A stretch of DNA of 5,124 nt from Actinomycetota bacterium (GTDB lineage Bacteria > Actinomycetota > Actinomycetes > Actinomycetales > Cellulomonadaceae): the NCBI GenBank assembly GCA_018898235.1, contig JAHIJU010000025.1, positions 1 to 5,124 of the forward strand, written 5' to 3'. Below, piece by piece: positions 1 to 5,124 of the stretch (position 1 is its first letter; each line of letters starts with the position of its first letter). The notes below the pieces were generated by a model. That model saw only the letters and a list, made by a program, of their open reading frames with translations, did not search any database and was not told the origin of the DNA. The position numbers were made by a program, and so were the translations under genes.

Positions 1-252
1 AGCGCCGAGCAGACCCAGGCCATCGACCGCATCCACCGCATCGGCCAGGCCGAACCCGTCACCGCGTGGCGGATCATCGCCGCGCACACCATCGACTCCA
101 AGATCGCCGAGCTCATCGACAGCAAGTCGGGGCTGGCCGCCCGGGCGCTGGACGGTGCGGCGGACGAGGACGTGGCCTCGTCCGTCGATGTGCGGCTCGA
201 AGCGCTCGTCGGGCTGCTCACCGACGCGCTGGCGGCGCAGGGCGTGGGCTGA
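1..252 (+). CDS. SNF2/RAD54-family DEAD/DEAH-box helicase, C-terminal fragment
   Basis: This is the last 83 codons of a gene that begins before the window, read in frame 1 and ending at TGA 250-252. Seen: residues 4-15 read EQTQAIDRIHRIGQ-like with QAIDRIHRIGQ intact. This is helicase motif VI of the SNF2 family, where the arginines contact ATP. It is followed by the usual PVTAWRIIAAHTID segment and a helical tail (SKIAELIDSKSGLAARALDG). Family knowledge: such proteins are double-stranded DNA translocases that remodel protein-DNA complexes or anneal strands. The short tail resembles bacterial SMARCAL1/RAD54-like proteins, but the substrate cannot be told from this fragment. The neighbour on the other strand converges on it, and the last 35 bases (218-252) also encode the end of the epimerase. 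A GC-rich hairpin begins 8 bases past the stop. Family assignment is firm, subfamily is not. Confidence 0.93.
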   Translation, partial: SAEQTQAIDRIHRIGQAEPVTAWRIIAAHTIDSKIAELIDSKSGLAARALDGAADEDVASSVDVRLEALVGLLTDALAAQGVG

Positions 253-1297
253 GGCGGCCGCCGGCGCCGCTGCGGCCGGCCGTCGCGGCCACCTCGTCAC
301 CCACCCAGTTGTGGACGCACTCGTCCATCAGCAGGCTCTCGAAGGTCATGCCTTCCTTCGCGTACCAGTCGTTCAGTCGGCGCAGCCCGTCGGCAAGGGC
401 CACCTCAGGGGTGTAGCCGAGGATGTCGCGGGCCTTGGTCCCGTTCGCGCACATCCGCGCGATGTCCGCGGGGCGTGCCGCCTCGTGGACGACCTCCACC
501 CCGGGATTCCCGACGACGTCGATGACCATCCTGGCGAGATCGTTGACGCTGGTCTCGACGCCGGAACCCACGTTGATCACGTGCCCGACGGCCGCGGGAC
601 GCAACCCGGCCTCCAGGATCGCCCGGGCGGTGTCAGCCACGAAGTTGAAGTCACGGGTCTGGGTCCCGTCGCCGAAGACGACCAACGGCCGCCCGGCCAG
701 GGCACGCAGCAGGAACTTCGGGATGACCTCCCCGCAGTCGCCCTCATGGTGCTCACGCGGGCCGAAGGCGTTGAAGAGCCGGAGCACCACCGTGGGCAGC
801 CCGTAGCAGGTGTGGAACGACCTGACGTAGCTCTCGGCTCCGAGCTTGGCCGCCCCGTAGGGGTTCGTCGGCGCGAGCTCGTTCTCCTCGACCACCGGGC
901 CGTGGCACGCCGAACCGTAGACCTCGGCGCTCGAGGTGTAGACGAGCTGCTTCACCTCGAGCTCCCTCGCCACCTCGAGCAGTCCGATCGTCCCGGTGGC
1001 GTTGACGTCGTGGTTGTCCATCGGTGAGTGGATGGAGTGGCGCACACCGAGGCAGGCGAGGTGATAGACGACGTCGCACCCGGCCATGAGCTCACGCATC
1101 GCATCGCGGTCCCGCACATCGGCCACGGACAGCCGGCAGCGGTCCGCGGGCAGGTCCGCGAGGTAGTCGGGGTTCCCGTTGACGAGGTTGTCGACCACCT
1201 CGACCGTCAGACCGCGCGCCACCGCCTGGTGCGACAGCTCGGACCCGATGAACCCGGCCCCGCCAGTGATCATGACCTTCCGGACTTCGTCGTCCAC
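218..1297 (-). CDS. NAD-dependent epimerase/dehydratase (extended SDR, nucleotide-sugar modifying)
   Basis: A 359-residue protein of the GalE/RmlB-like extended short-chain dehydrogenase family, probably acting in the cytoplasm on a nucleotide sugar. Seen: the Rossmann motif TGGAGFIG at residues 11-18, an acidic residue after strand two (VVDN, Asp36) favouring NAD, DV at 60-61, HLA at 79-81, TSSAEVYG at 121-128, and catalytic YGAAK (Tyr147, Lys151). Substrate-domain segments follow: RLFNAFGPR, VFGDGTQTRDF and INVGSG. The GTG start at 1297 was chosen for its GGAGG seven bases upstream and because the Rossmann strand begins directly after it; ATG at codon 9 is less likely. It lies 74 bases downstream of the aminotransferase gene, probably in one transcript. 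Oddities: Ala124 occupies the spot held by Asp or Ser in 4,6-dehydratases and decarboxylases, and the last ~23 residues are Ala/Gly/Arg/Pro-rich and run into the helicase gene. Substrate, and the choice between epimerase and dehydratase, are unresolved. Confidence 0.92.
   Translation of the reverse strand: MDDEVRKVMITGGAGFIGSELSHQAVARGLTVEVVDNLVNGNPDYLADLPADRCRLSVADVRDRDAMRELMAGCDVVYHLACLGVRHSIHSPMDNHDVNATGTIGLLEVARELEVKQLVYTSSAEVYGSACHGPVVEENELAPTNPYGAAKLGAESYVRSFHTCYGLPTVVLRLFNAFGPREHHEGDCGEVIPKFLLRALAGRPLVVFGDGTQTRDFNFVADTARAILEAGLRPAAVGHVINVGSGVETSVNDLARMVIDVVGNPGVEVVHEAARPADIARMCANGTKARDILGYTPEVALADGLRRLNDWYAKEGMTFESLLMDECVHNWVGDEVAATAGRSGAGGRLSPRPAPPARR
260..280 (+). terminator. GC-rich hairpin just past the helicase stop
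   Basis: GCCGGC at 260-265 can pair with GCCGGC at 275-280 across a nine-base loop. It starts 8 bases after the helicase stop and sits in a stretch dense in GCGGCCGC- and GGCCGGCC-type palindromes (254-290). No T-run follows, which is common for terminator-like hairpins in high-GC actinobacteria. The same bases encode residues 340-346 of the epimerase on the opposite strand. The terminator role is inferred from position and pairing only. Confidence 0.3.
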
Positions 1298-1304
1298 AGC
1301 ATGT

Positions 1305-1309
1305 CCTCC
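1305..1309 (-). promoter_or_regulatory. Ribosome binding site of the epimerase gene
   Basis: GGAGG on the minus strand, seven bases before the GTG at 1297, fixes that start. An ATG at 1302 lies between them but is out of frame, only two bases from GGAGG, and stops after ten codons. Confidence 0.8.
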
Positions 1310-1371
1310 CAGCGTCGGTGCCCAGCGGTGCGTCCCCGTCGACGCGTCGCCGGCCTGTCCTTGGTGTCGTC

Positions 1372-2589
1372 TCAGGGGCAGAGCAGGCAGCTCGCCCGCA
1401 GGGCCTCCGCGACGCGGTCCTGCTCGGCGTCGGTCAGCTGCGGGAACAGCGGCAGCACGATGGTGCGGTCCTGGGCCCGCTCGCTCTCCACGAGGCGTGC
1501 GCAGGTCCCGGCAGCGCACCCGCACGCCCCGGGGCCGCTCCCGCAGGACCACGGCTCGGTGCGGTACACGGGTTCGCGGTGCGCGGCCATGATGCCGCGC
1601 CGGGTGGCGATGCCCTGGTCCAGCAGCTCCTGCATGACCTGGCGCTGGTCGCAGCCGTCGGGCAGGCGCACGCAGTAGCTCTGCCAGTTGCTGCGGGCCC
1701 AGGCCGGTTCCTCCGGGAGGACGAGACCGGGGATGTCCGCCAGCAGGCGGCGGTAGCGGTCGGCGAGGGCGCGGCGCCGCTCGACGATCCCCGGCAGTCG
1801 CTTGAGCTGTTCACGACCGATCGCTGCCTGGATGTCCGTCATCCGGAAGTTGTAGCCGAACACGTCGTACGACTCGAAGGTCACGGTGGGCGAGCCGTGA
1901 CGCTGCGCGGTCGACTGGCTCATGCCGTGCAGCCGGAGCAGACGGAAGCGCTCGTCCCAGTCGCCGCGGTTGGTCGTGATCATCCCGCCGTCCCCGGTGG
2001 TGATGACCTTCCTGGGGTGGAACGAGAAGCAGGCGACGTCACCCTGCGGCCGCCCGATCCGCTGCCACTGCCCGTCCCAGAGGATCTCGCTGCCGACGGC
2101 ACAGGCGCAGTCCTCGACGACCGCGAGCCCCCTGCTGCGGGCGATCCGGACGATCTCCGCCAGGTCGCAGGGCATCCCCATCTGGTGCACGACCAGGATG
2201 GCGCGTGTCCTGGGCGTGATGACCCGCTCGACGAGAGCGGGGTCGATGTTGAACGTGCCGGGTTCGATGTCGACGAAGACCGGGGTGGCGCCGCAGTAGC
2301 GCACGCTGTTCGCGGTGGCCACGAAGGAGTGGCTCACCGTGACGACCTCGTCACCCGGGACGACGCCGACGGCGATGAGCCCCAGATGGAGCGCCGTCGT
2401 GCAGCTGGACACCGCACAGGCGTGGTCCGCCCCGACGTACGCGGCGAACTCCGTCTCGAACGCCGCGACCTGGGGACCCTGCATGACCCAGCCGCTCATG
2501 ATGGTGCGGCTCGCGGCCTGCGCCTCCTCTTCCCCGAGGAGCGGACGCGCGAGCGGGATGAAGGCCTCCTGGGCGGACACGCTGGTCAT
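1372..2589 (-). CDS. DegT/DnrJ/EryC1/StrS-family PLP aminotransferase (sugar aminotransferase)
   Basis: A 405-residue fold-type I, PLP-dependent enzyme. Family members transfer an amino group, usually from glutamate or glutamine, to a keto group on a nucleotide-activated sugar. Seen: GWVMQGPQVAAFE at 33-45, SSCTTALH at 61-68 (phosphate-binding region), Asp160 in VVEDCACAVGS (pairs with the pyridine nitrogen), SFHPRK at 189-194 with the Schiff-base Lys194, then TTGDGG, and YNFRMTDIQAAIG at 246-258. The C-terminal domain ends with DRTIVLPLFPQLTDAEQ. ATG 2589 was chosen because GGAGG lies four bases upstream; a GTG five codons earlier has no such site. Length is normal apart from a cysteine-rich insertion at about 346-364 (Cys349, 356, 358, 363), and the C-terminus ends in CLLCP. 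It is the first gene of a pair with the epimerase, which suggests keto-sugar formation or epimerisation plus amination in one pathway. The exact sugar is unknown, and some relatives act on non-sugar substrates. Confidence 0.95.
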   Translation of the reverse strand: MTSVSAQEAFIPLARPLLGEEEAQAASRTIMSGWVMQGPQVAAFETEFAAYVGADHACAVSSCTTALHLGLIAVGVVPGDEVVTVSHSFVATANSVRYCGATPVFVDIEPGTFNIDPALVERVITPRTRAILVVHQMGMPCDLAEIVRIARSRGLAVVEDCACAVGSEILWDGQWQRIGRPQGDVACFSFHPRKVITTGDGGMITTNRGDWDERFRLLRLHGMSQSTAQRHGSPTVTFESYDVFGYNFRMTDIQAAIGREQLKRLPGIVERRRALADRYRRLLADIPGLVLPEEPAWARSNWQSYCVRLPDGCDQRQVMQELLDQGIATRRGIMAAHREPVYRTEPWSCGSGPGACGCAAGTCARLVESERAQDRTIVLPLFPQLTDAEQDRVAEALRASCLLCP

Positions 2590-2777
2590 CTCGCCTCCGC
2601 CCACGGCTCGGAGCGGTCCGGGACGCCCGCAGGCACGATCCAGCTGTCAGAGCACAACGAACTGCACATCCTTGACCCCCAGGGCGATGTCCGACGACGG
2701 AAGGCCGGGTCGCCTGCCACGCAGACAGTTCGGTCTACCACCGACTCCCCGCCGATGGGGGTGCTTTCGTCCGTCAT
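2586..2777 (-). CDS. Doubtful 63-codon ORF overlapping the aminotransferase start
   Basis: An ATG-started reading frame (MTDESTPIGGESVVDRTVC...) occupies most of the 238-base gap between the sigma factor stop and the aminotransferase. Its TGA overlaps the aminotransferase ATG as ATGA, an arrangement typical of translational coupling. Against it: no clear Shine-Dalgarno site before the ATG, G/C at only about 79% of third positions, clearly less than the neighbours, and rare codons such as AGA, AGT and TTG towards its end. No family is recognised. It could be a leader peptide, the remnant of a gene, or chance open frame in high-GC DNA. No convincing sigma-70-type promoter was found in this stretch. 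Confidence 0.25.
   Translation of the reverse strand: MTDESTPIGGESVVDRTVCVAGDPAFRRRTSPWGSRMCSSLCSDSWIVPAGVPDRSEPWAEAR
2594..2598 (-). promoter_or_regulatory. Ribosome binding site of the aminotransferase gene
   Basis: GGAGG on the minus strand with a four-base spacer to ATG 2589. The spacing is a little short but supports this start over the in-frame GTG at 2604, which lies upstream of the site. Confidence 0.65.
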
Positions 2778-2827
2778 CGCCCAGGCGGTCGCCGGACAAC
2801 CTCGACCTGCACTCGGCCGCGGCACTG

Positions 2828-4066
2828 TCACGGTCCGGGCAGCCCGTCCGACGCCTCCGCGAGGAACGCCCGGAGGGCTTCGTTGCGTTCGGCCGCGATG
2901 GCCGCGTCGTAGGCCTCGCGGGCCGCTGCGTCCTGGCCGGCCAGACGCAGCAGGTGGGCCCGGACGGCGCTGATGTCGGCCCGCAGCACACCGTCGGCCG
3001 CCAGCTCGTCGACGGCGGCGAGCCCGGCGAGCGGCCCGACCTGGTACGCGATCGCGACGGCCCTGGCCAGGAGCGCGGACGGTGCGGGCCACTGCGCGAC
3101 GAGCCCGTCGTACAGCACCCGCACGGCCGCCCAGTCGGTGAGCTCCCACGACGGCGCCTGGGCGTGCAGCCCTTCGATCCCCGCCTGGAGCGCGAAGCGT
3201 CCACCGCCGGCCAGCGCGAACGTCGCGTGCCGCAGACCCTCCGTGACCAGCGCCGAGTCCCACATCGAGCGGTCGGCACCGGTGAGCGCGACCGGAGCCG
3301 CGCCGGGGCCTGTGCGCCCAGGTGCGCGAGCCTCGCTGAGCAGCACCAGAGCGAGCAGCCCGGCGACCTCGCGGTGCTCGGGCACGAACCGGCGCAGCGC
3401 CCGGGCGAGCGCGATGGCCAGCCCGGTGAGCTCACCCCGACGCACCTGCGGTCCGTCGGGCGCGGTGTGACCGAGCGTGTAGAGCGCGTGCACGACGGCG
3501 AGCGCGTCGTCCACCCGGGCGCGCGCCCCCTCCTGCGCCCGGTCAGCGTGCGGCAGCTGTTCGACCTGCCGTTTCGCACGGGTCAGGCGTGCGTTCATTG
3601 CGCCGCGCTCGACGAGCAGCACGTCCGCGACCTCGTGCGTGGGTACGCGCAGCACGAACCGCAGGGCGAGCGCGAGGCGGGTCGCGGGACTGAGGTCGGG
3701 GTGGCAGGCGAGCAGCACCAGCTCCAGCCGGTCGTCACCGCCCGGGGGATCCGGTGCCGGTTCGACCGTTGCCTCGTCCCGCTGGGCGAGCAGCGGCAAC
3801 CGGGCCCGCAGCGCCGCGTCCCGGCGGACCTGGTCGATCGCGATCCGCTTCGCGGTCGTCGTCAGCCAGGCGGCCGGGTTGAGCAGGAGCCTGCGCTCGC
3901 GCACGTCGAGCGCGCGGGCGCAGGCCTCCTGCAGGCAGTCCTCGGCCAGCTCGGGGCTGCCGGTGAACCGGATGAGCGCCGCGAGCAGCTGCGGCCACTG
4001 CGACCGCACCGCCTCGGCGAACGGGTCCCCCGGTGTCCCGTCGGACGGGACCACGGCCCGCGTCAC
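2828..4066 (-). CDS. ECF42-type RNA polymerase sigma factor with C-terminal TPR-like (DUF6596) region
   Basis: A 412-residue sigma factor of the ECF42 group: an ECF core plus a long helical C-terminal extension, with no anti-sigma gene beside it. Seen: sigma region 2 at about 16-85 (FAEAVRSQWPQLLAALIRFTG, ELAEDCLQEACARAL, NPAAWLTTTAKRIAIDQVRR), a short linker, and region 4 at about 112-170 (LALALRFVLRVPTHEVADVLLV ending RLTRAKRQVEQL). The extension at about 172-406 carries the family's WD-ALVTEGL, LQAGIEGLHAQAPS, TDWAAVRVLYDGL and RNEALRAFL segments. The GTG start at 4066 overlaps the stop of the DGPF gene as GTGA, so translation is probably coupled. In related systems the sigma drives DGPF genes and its extension is needed for activity. 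Oddities: where I expect LYLIFNEGY it reads ALYTLGH (194-200), and the recognition helix has RGAMNARL instead of the usual EATMAQRL-like sequence. Confidence 0.93.
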   Translation of the reverse strand: MTRAVVPSDGTPGDPFAEAVRSQWPQLLAALIRFTGSPELAEDCLQEACARALDVRERRLLLNPAAWLTTTAKRIAIDQVRRDAALRARLPLLAQRDEATVEPAPDPPGGDDRLELVLLACHPDLSPATRLALALRFVLRVPTHEVADVLLVERGAMNARLTRAKRQVEQLPHADRAQEGARARVDDALAVVHALYTLGHTAPDGPQVRRGELTGLAIALARALRRFVPEHREVAGLLALVLLSEARAPGRTGPGAAPVALTGADRSMWDSALVTEGLRHATFALAGGGRFALQAGIEGLHAQAPSWELTDWAAVRVLYDGLVAQWPAPSALLARAVAIAYQVGPLAGLAAVDELAADGVLRADISAVRAHLLRLAGQDAAAREAYDAAIAAERNEALRAFLAEASDGLPGP

Positions 4067-4422
4067 GACGTCGGCATCACCGGGGTGACCTCGACGTAGC
4101 CGCCGGTGGGGCACCGCGCGGCGAGCGCGAGGGCCTGCTCGCGCCCGGACACCTCCAGCTTGTAGTAGCCCGACACGACCTCCTTGACCTCGGGGAACGG
4201 ACCGTCGGTCAGGACCGGCCCACCGCCGTCGCGGCCGGGCGTGATGCGGGTGCTGCTGCGAGGCGGCATGAGCGCATCGCCGTCCACGATGCGCGCCCCG
4301 GCGGCGGCGACTGCCGTGGCGAACGCCTCGTGGGCGGCCATCTCGGCGGCCCAGTCCTCCTGGGTGACGGTGGCGGGGTCCCACTCGGGTTCGACGATGA
4401 GGATGATGAACTGCTCGGCCAT
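4063..4422 (-). CDS. DGPF/YCII-domain protein (PF03795-like), partner of the ECF42 sigma factor
   Basis: A 119-residue ferredoxin-like alpha/beta protein of the YCII family. Seen: an N-terminal strand EQFIILIVEP, a helix with His31 in MAAHEAFATAV, GARIVDGDAL, the family-naming DGPF at 73-76 inside TDGPFPEVKEVVSGYYKLEV, and a final strand GGYVEVTPV. His31 and the DGPF aspartate are plausible active-site residues by analogy with YciI-type proteins, but no reaction is established for this group. ATG 4422 was chosen because AGGAG lies six bases upstream and the first strand starts immediately; the longer frame to 4515 adds an Arg/Pro-rich leader and crosses the candidate promoter. The stop overlaps the GTG of the sigma factor gene. 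In actinobacteria DGPF genes are the usual targets and neighbours of ECF42 factors, so co-expression and self-control are likely. Confidence 0.94.
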   Translation of the reverse strand: MAEQFIILIVEPEWDPATVTQEDWAAEMAAHEAFATAVAAAGARIVDGDALMPPRSSTRITPGRDGGGPVLTDGPFPEVKEVVSGYYKLEVSGREQALALAARCPTGGYVEVTPVMPTS

Positions 4423-4428
4423 GGCGCT

Positions 4429-4433
4429 CTCCT
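4429..4433 (-). promoter_or_regulatory. Ribosome binding site of the DGPF gene
   Basis: AGGAG on the minus strand, six bases before ATG 4422. It selects this start over upstream in-frame start codons. Confidence 0.75.
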
Positions 4434-4476
4434 GGGTCTGCGGTGGCATCCCACCGGCGGTCACTGACACCGGGTC

Positions 4477-4503
4477 GACGAACGGGCGCGTCGGATTTCG
4501 ACA
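4477..4503 (-). promoter_or_regulatory. Candidate ECF42-type promoter of the DGPF-sigma operon
   Basis: On the minus strand TGTCGA (4503-4498) is followed by exactly 17 bases and CGTC (4480-4477). From memory, the motif reported for ECF42 in Streptomyces venezuelae is TGTCGA in the -35 region and CG(A/T)C in the -10 region, so both halves fit. The -10 edge lies 55 bases before ATG 4422, giving an expected leader of roughly 45-50 bases. I saw no other TGTCGA paired with a well-spaced CG(A/T)C upstream of a gene in this window. The role is inferred from the match and position. Confidence 0.6.
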
Positions 4504-4685
4504 TCCGCCCGCCAACCGACCCGGCGACGGTGGATGTGCGCCGTCGCGGCAGCAGCGGCTGCACCCCCAGGACGGCCGGGGGCCCGGTCAGATGTGTACC
4601 AGACGAGTCCCACGGCCTGCTGGAGGGCCCCGACCATCCCCTCGACCGGGCCCGACGACGGCATCGACCACGATCGTGTCCGCGC

Positions 4686-4730
4686 CTCGACCACCGACGG
4701 CCCGCTCCGCCCGTGGAGCGGGCGGTCGAG
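4686..4730 (-). terminator. Long hairpin past the chemoreceptor stop, likely terminator
   Basis: GCCCGCTCC (4700-4708) pairs perfectly with GGAGCGGGC (4715-4723) around a six-base loop. An outer stem CTCGACC (4686-4692) pairs with GGTCGAG (4724-4730), leaving a seven-base bulge on one side only. It begins 43 bases past the chemoreceptor stop on the minus strand. No T-run follows, as is usual for many high-GC intrinsic terminators. It could also be a protein-binding inverted repeat. Confidence 0.55.
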
Positions 4731-4772
4731 CAGCGCAGGAGCCGTGCACCCGTCGCGGCGGACCGCTCCGTG

Positions 4773-5124
4773 TCAGTACGTGAAGGTGGCGACCCGGGTC
4801 CGCAGGTCCGCCGACAGCCGGGCGAGCTCGGCGACCGACTCCCCCATCTGCCCCAGGACCAGGGCCGAGGACTCCGCCCCGCTGGCGACCCCGGTGATGT
4901 TCATGGCGATCTCGCTGGAGCCGGTCGCGGCCTCCTGGACGCCGCGGGACATCTCCTGGGTGGTCGCGGTCTGCTCCTCGACCGCCGAGGCGATGGTCGT
5001 CTGGTAGTCGTTGATCTGGGCGATGATCGCCGAGATCTCCCCGATCGCGGTCACGGCGCCCATGGTGTCCACCTGGATGGCGTCGACCCGCCCGACGATG
5101 GACTCGGTGGCGCGCGCGGTCTCC
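4773..5124 (-). CDS. Methyl-accepting chemotaxis protein, C-terminal fragment
   Basis: The last 116 residues of a chemoreceptor whose start lies beyond the right edge. Seen: the descending helix of the signalling domain, starting ETARATESIVGRVDAIQ, continuing AVTAIGEISAIIAQINDYQ and VEEQTATTQEMSRGVQEAA, then TGSSEIAMNITGVASGAES, and ending in TFTY. Residues 45-54 of the fragment (AS-xx-EE-xx-AT, with EE at 49-50) fit the receptor methylation consensus exactly, so CheR/CheB control is expected. There is no C-terminal NWETF-like tether. Heptad spacing of small and hydrophobic residues fits a long coiled coil. The sensor domain, membrane segments and kinase-contact tip lie outside the window, so the signal sensed is unknown. 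Its presence implies a chemotaxis system and motility. A strong hairpin follows the stop. Confidence 0.95.
   Translation of the reverse strand, partial: ETARATESIVGRVDAIQVDTMGAVTAIGEISAIIAQINDYQTTIASAVEEQTATTQEMSRGVQEAATGSSEIAMNITGVASGAESSALVLGQMGESVAELARLSADLRTRVATFTY

Larger units (their letters stand above)
4423..4772. other. Intergenic region between the chemoreceptor and the DGPF operon
   Basis: This 350-base stretch has no supported gene. It holds the candidate ECF42 promoter (4477-4503), a perfect ten-base palindrome CACGATCGTG (4669-4678), and the large hairpin at 4686-4730. Open frames crossing it (for example 4461-4694 minus, 77 codons) lack a ribosome binding site and a consistent third-position bias. 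In 4504-4668 I see nothing beyond a locally less GC-rich patch around 4588-4612. Confidence 0.6.

Noticed and set aside
155..1027. Long open frame on the plus strand opposite the epimerase
   Set aside because: It lies antisense to a gene with clear SDR motifs, shows no recognisable domain, and is an expected by-product of high-GC codon bias.
1340..1349. Palindrome CGACGCGTCG between aminotransferase and epimerase
   Set aside because: Short, no T-run, and of a size expected by chance. The two genes are probably cotranscribed.
2747..2760. CCCC-GCCGAT-GGGG hairpin downstream of the sigma factor gene
   Set aside because: Only a four-base stem with no T-run, too weak to call a terminator.
1318..2973. 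551-codon open frame on the plus strand
   Set aside because: Antisense to the aminotransferase, with Arg/Gly/Pro/Ala-rich composition and no domain. It mirrors the real gene's codon pattern.
2647..3579. Minus-strand frame ending in ALGVKDVQFVVL, looking protein-like at its end
   Set aside because: Most of it is an out-of-frame shadow of the sigma factor gene. The protein-like end is only about 15 residues and has no start of its own.
2315..4099. 594-codon open frame on the plus strand
   Set aside because: It spans the aminotransferase start, an intergenic gap and the whole sigma factor gene in antisense. Composition is typical of a shadow frame.
4669..4678. Perfect palindrome CACGATCGTG as a possible operator
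   Set aside because: Several ten-base palindromes are expected by chance in 5 kb of GC-rich DNA, and it is not centred on any promoter I can support.
4461..4694. 77-codon minus-strand frame in the chemoreceptor-DGPF gap
   Set aside because: No ribosome binding site, third-position G/C lower than the neighbours, and it would cover the promoter candidate. No family recognised.
1..5124. CRISPR arrays, tRNA or rRNA genes, insertion sequences, attachment sites
   Set aside because: No regularly spaced direct repeats, cloverleaf-like segments, transposase motifs or flanking inverted repeats were seen on either strand.

Overview
The window is about 70% GC, with strong G/C preference at third codon positions. 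It carries purine-rich Shine-Dalgarno sites, GTG starts and start/stop overlaps. Together with a SNF2-family helicase tail, an ECF42-type sigma factor paired with a DGPF/YCII protein, and the end of a chemoreceptor, this points to a motile high-GC actinobacterium. The genus cannot be fixed from the sequence alone.

Layout, left to right. (1) Bases 1-252, plus strand: the last 83 codons of a SNF2/RAD54-type helicase. (2) Bases 218-2589, minus strand: two sugar-nucleotide genes read as one unit. A DegT/DnrJ/EryC1/StrS-type PLP aminotransferase (2589-1372) is followed after 74 bases by an extended-SDR NAD-dependent epimerase/dehydratase (1297-218). The epimerase runs tail-to-tail into the helicase gene and overlaps it by 35 bases. 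(3) Bases 2590-2827: a leader/intergenic stretch with a doubtful 63-codon ORF whose stop overlaps the aminotransferase start. (4) Bases 2828-4422, minus strand: a DGPF/YCII-family gene and an ECF42-type sigma factor gene joined by a GTGA overlap. (5) Bases 4423-4772: noncoding, with a candidate ECF42-type promoter on the minus strand and a strong hairpin just past the chemoreceptor stop. (6) Bases 4773-5124, minus strand: the C-terminal end of a methyl-accepting chemotaxis protein, cut by the window edge.

How the genes work together. The aminotransferase and epimerase form a plausible pair for making a nucleotide-activated amino or modified sugar; no glycosyltransferase, flippase or nucleotidyltransferase is visible here. 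The DGPF protein and sigma factor form the known ECF42 module. The sequence TGTCGA-N17-CGTC, 55 bases upstream of the DGPF start, matches the ECF42 promoter as I remember it and suggests the module controls itself. The helicase and chemoreceptor fragments appear unrelated to these units.

I see no complete novel system. The points most worth a second look are the autoregulatory promoter candidate, a four-cysteine cluster inserted in the aminotransferase, the coding overlap of helicase and epimerase across a hairpin, and departures from family signatures in the sigma factor and the epimerase.
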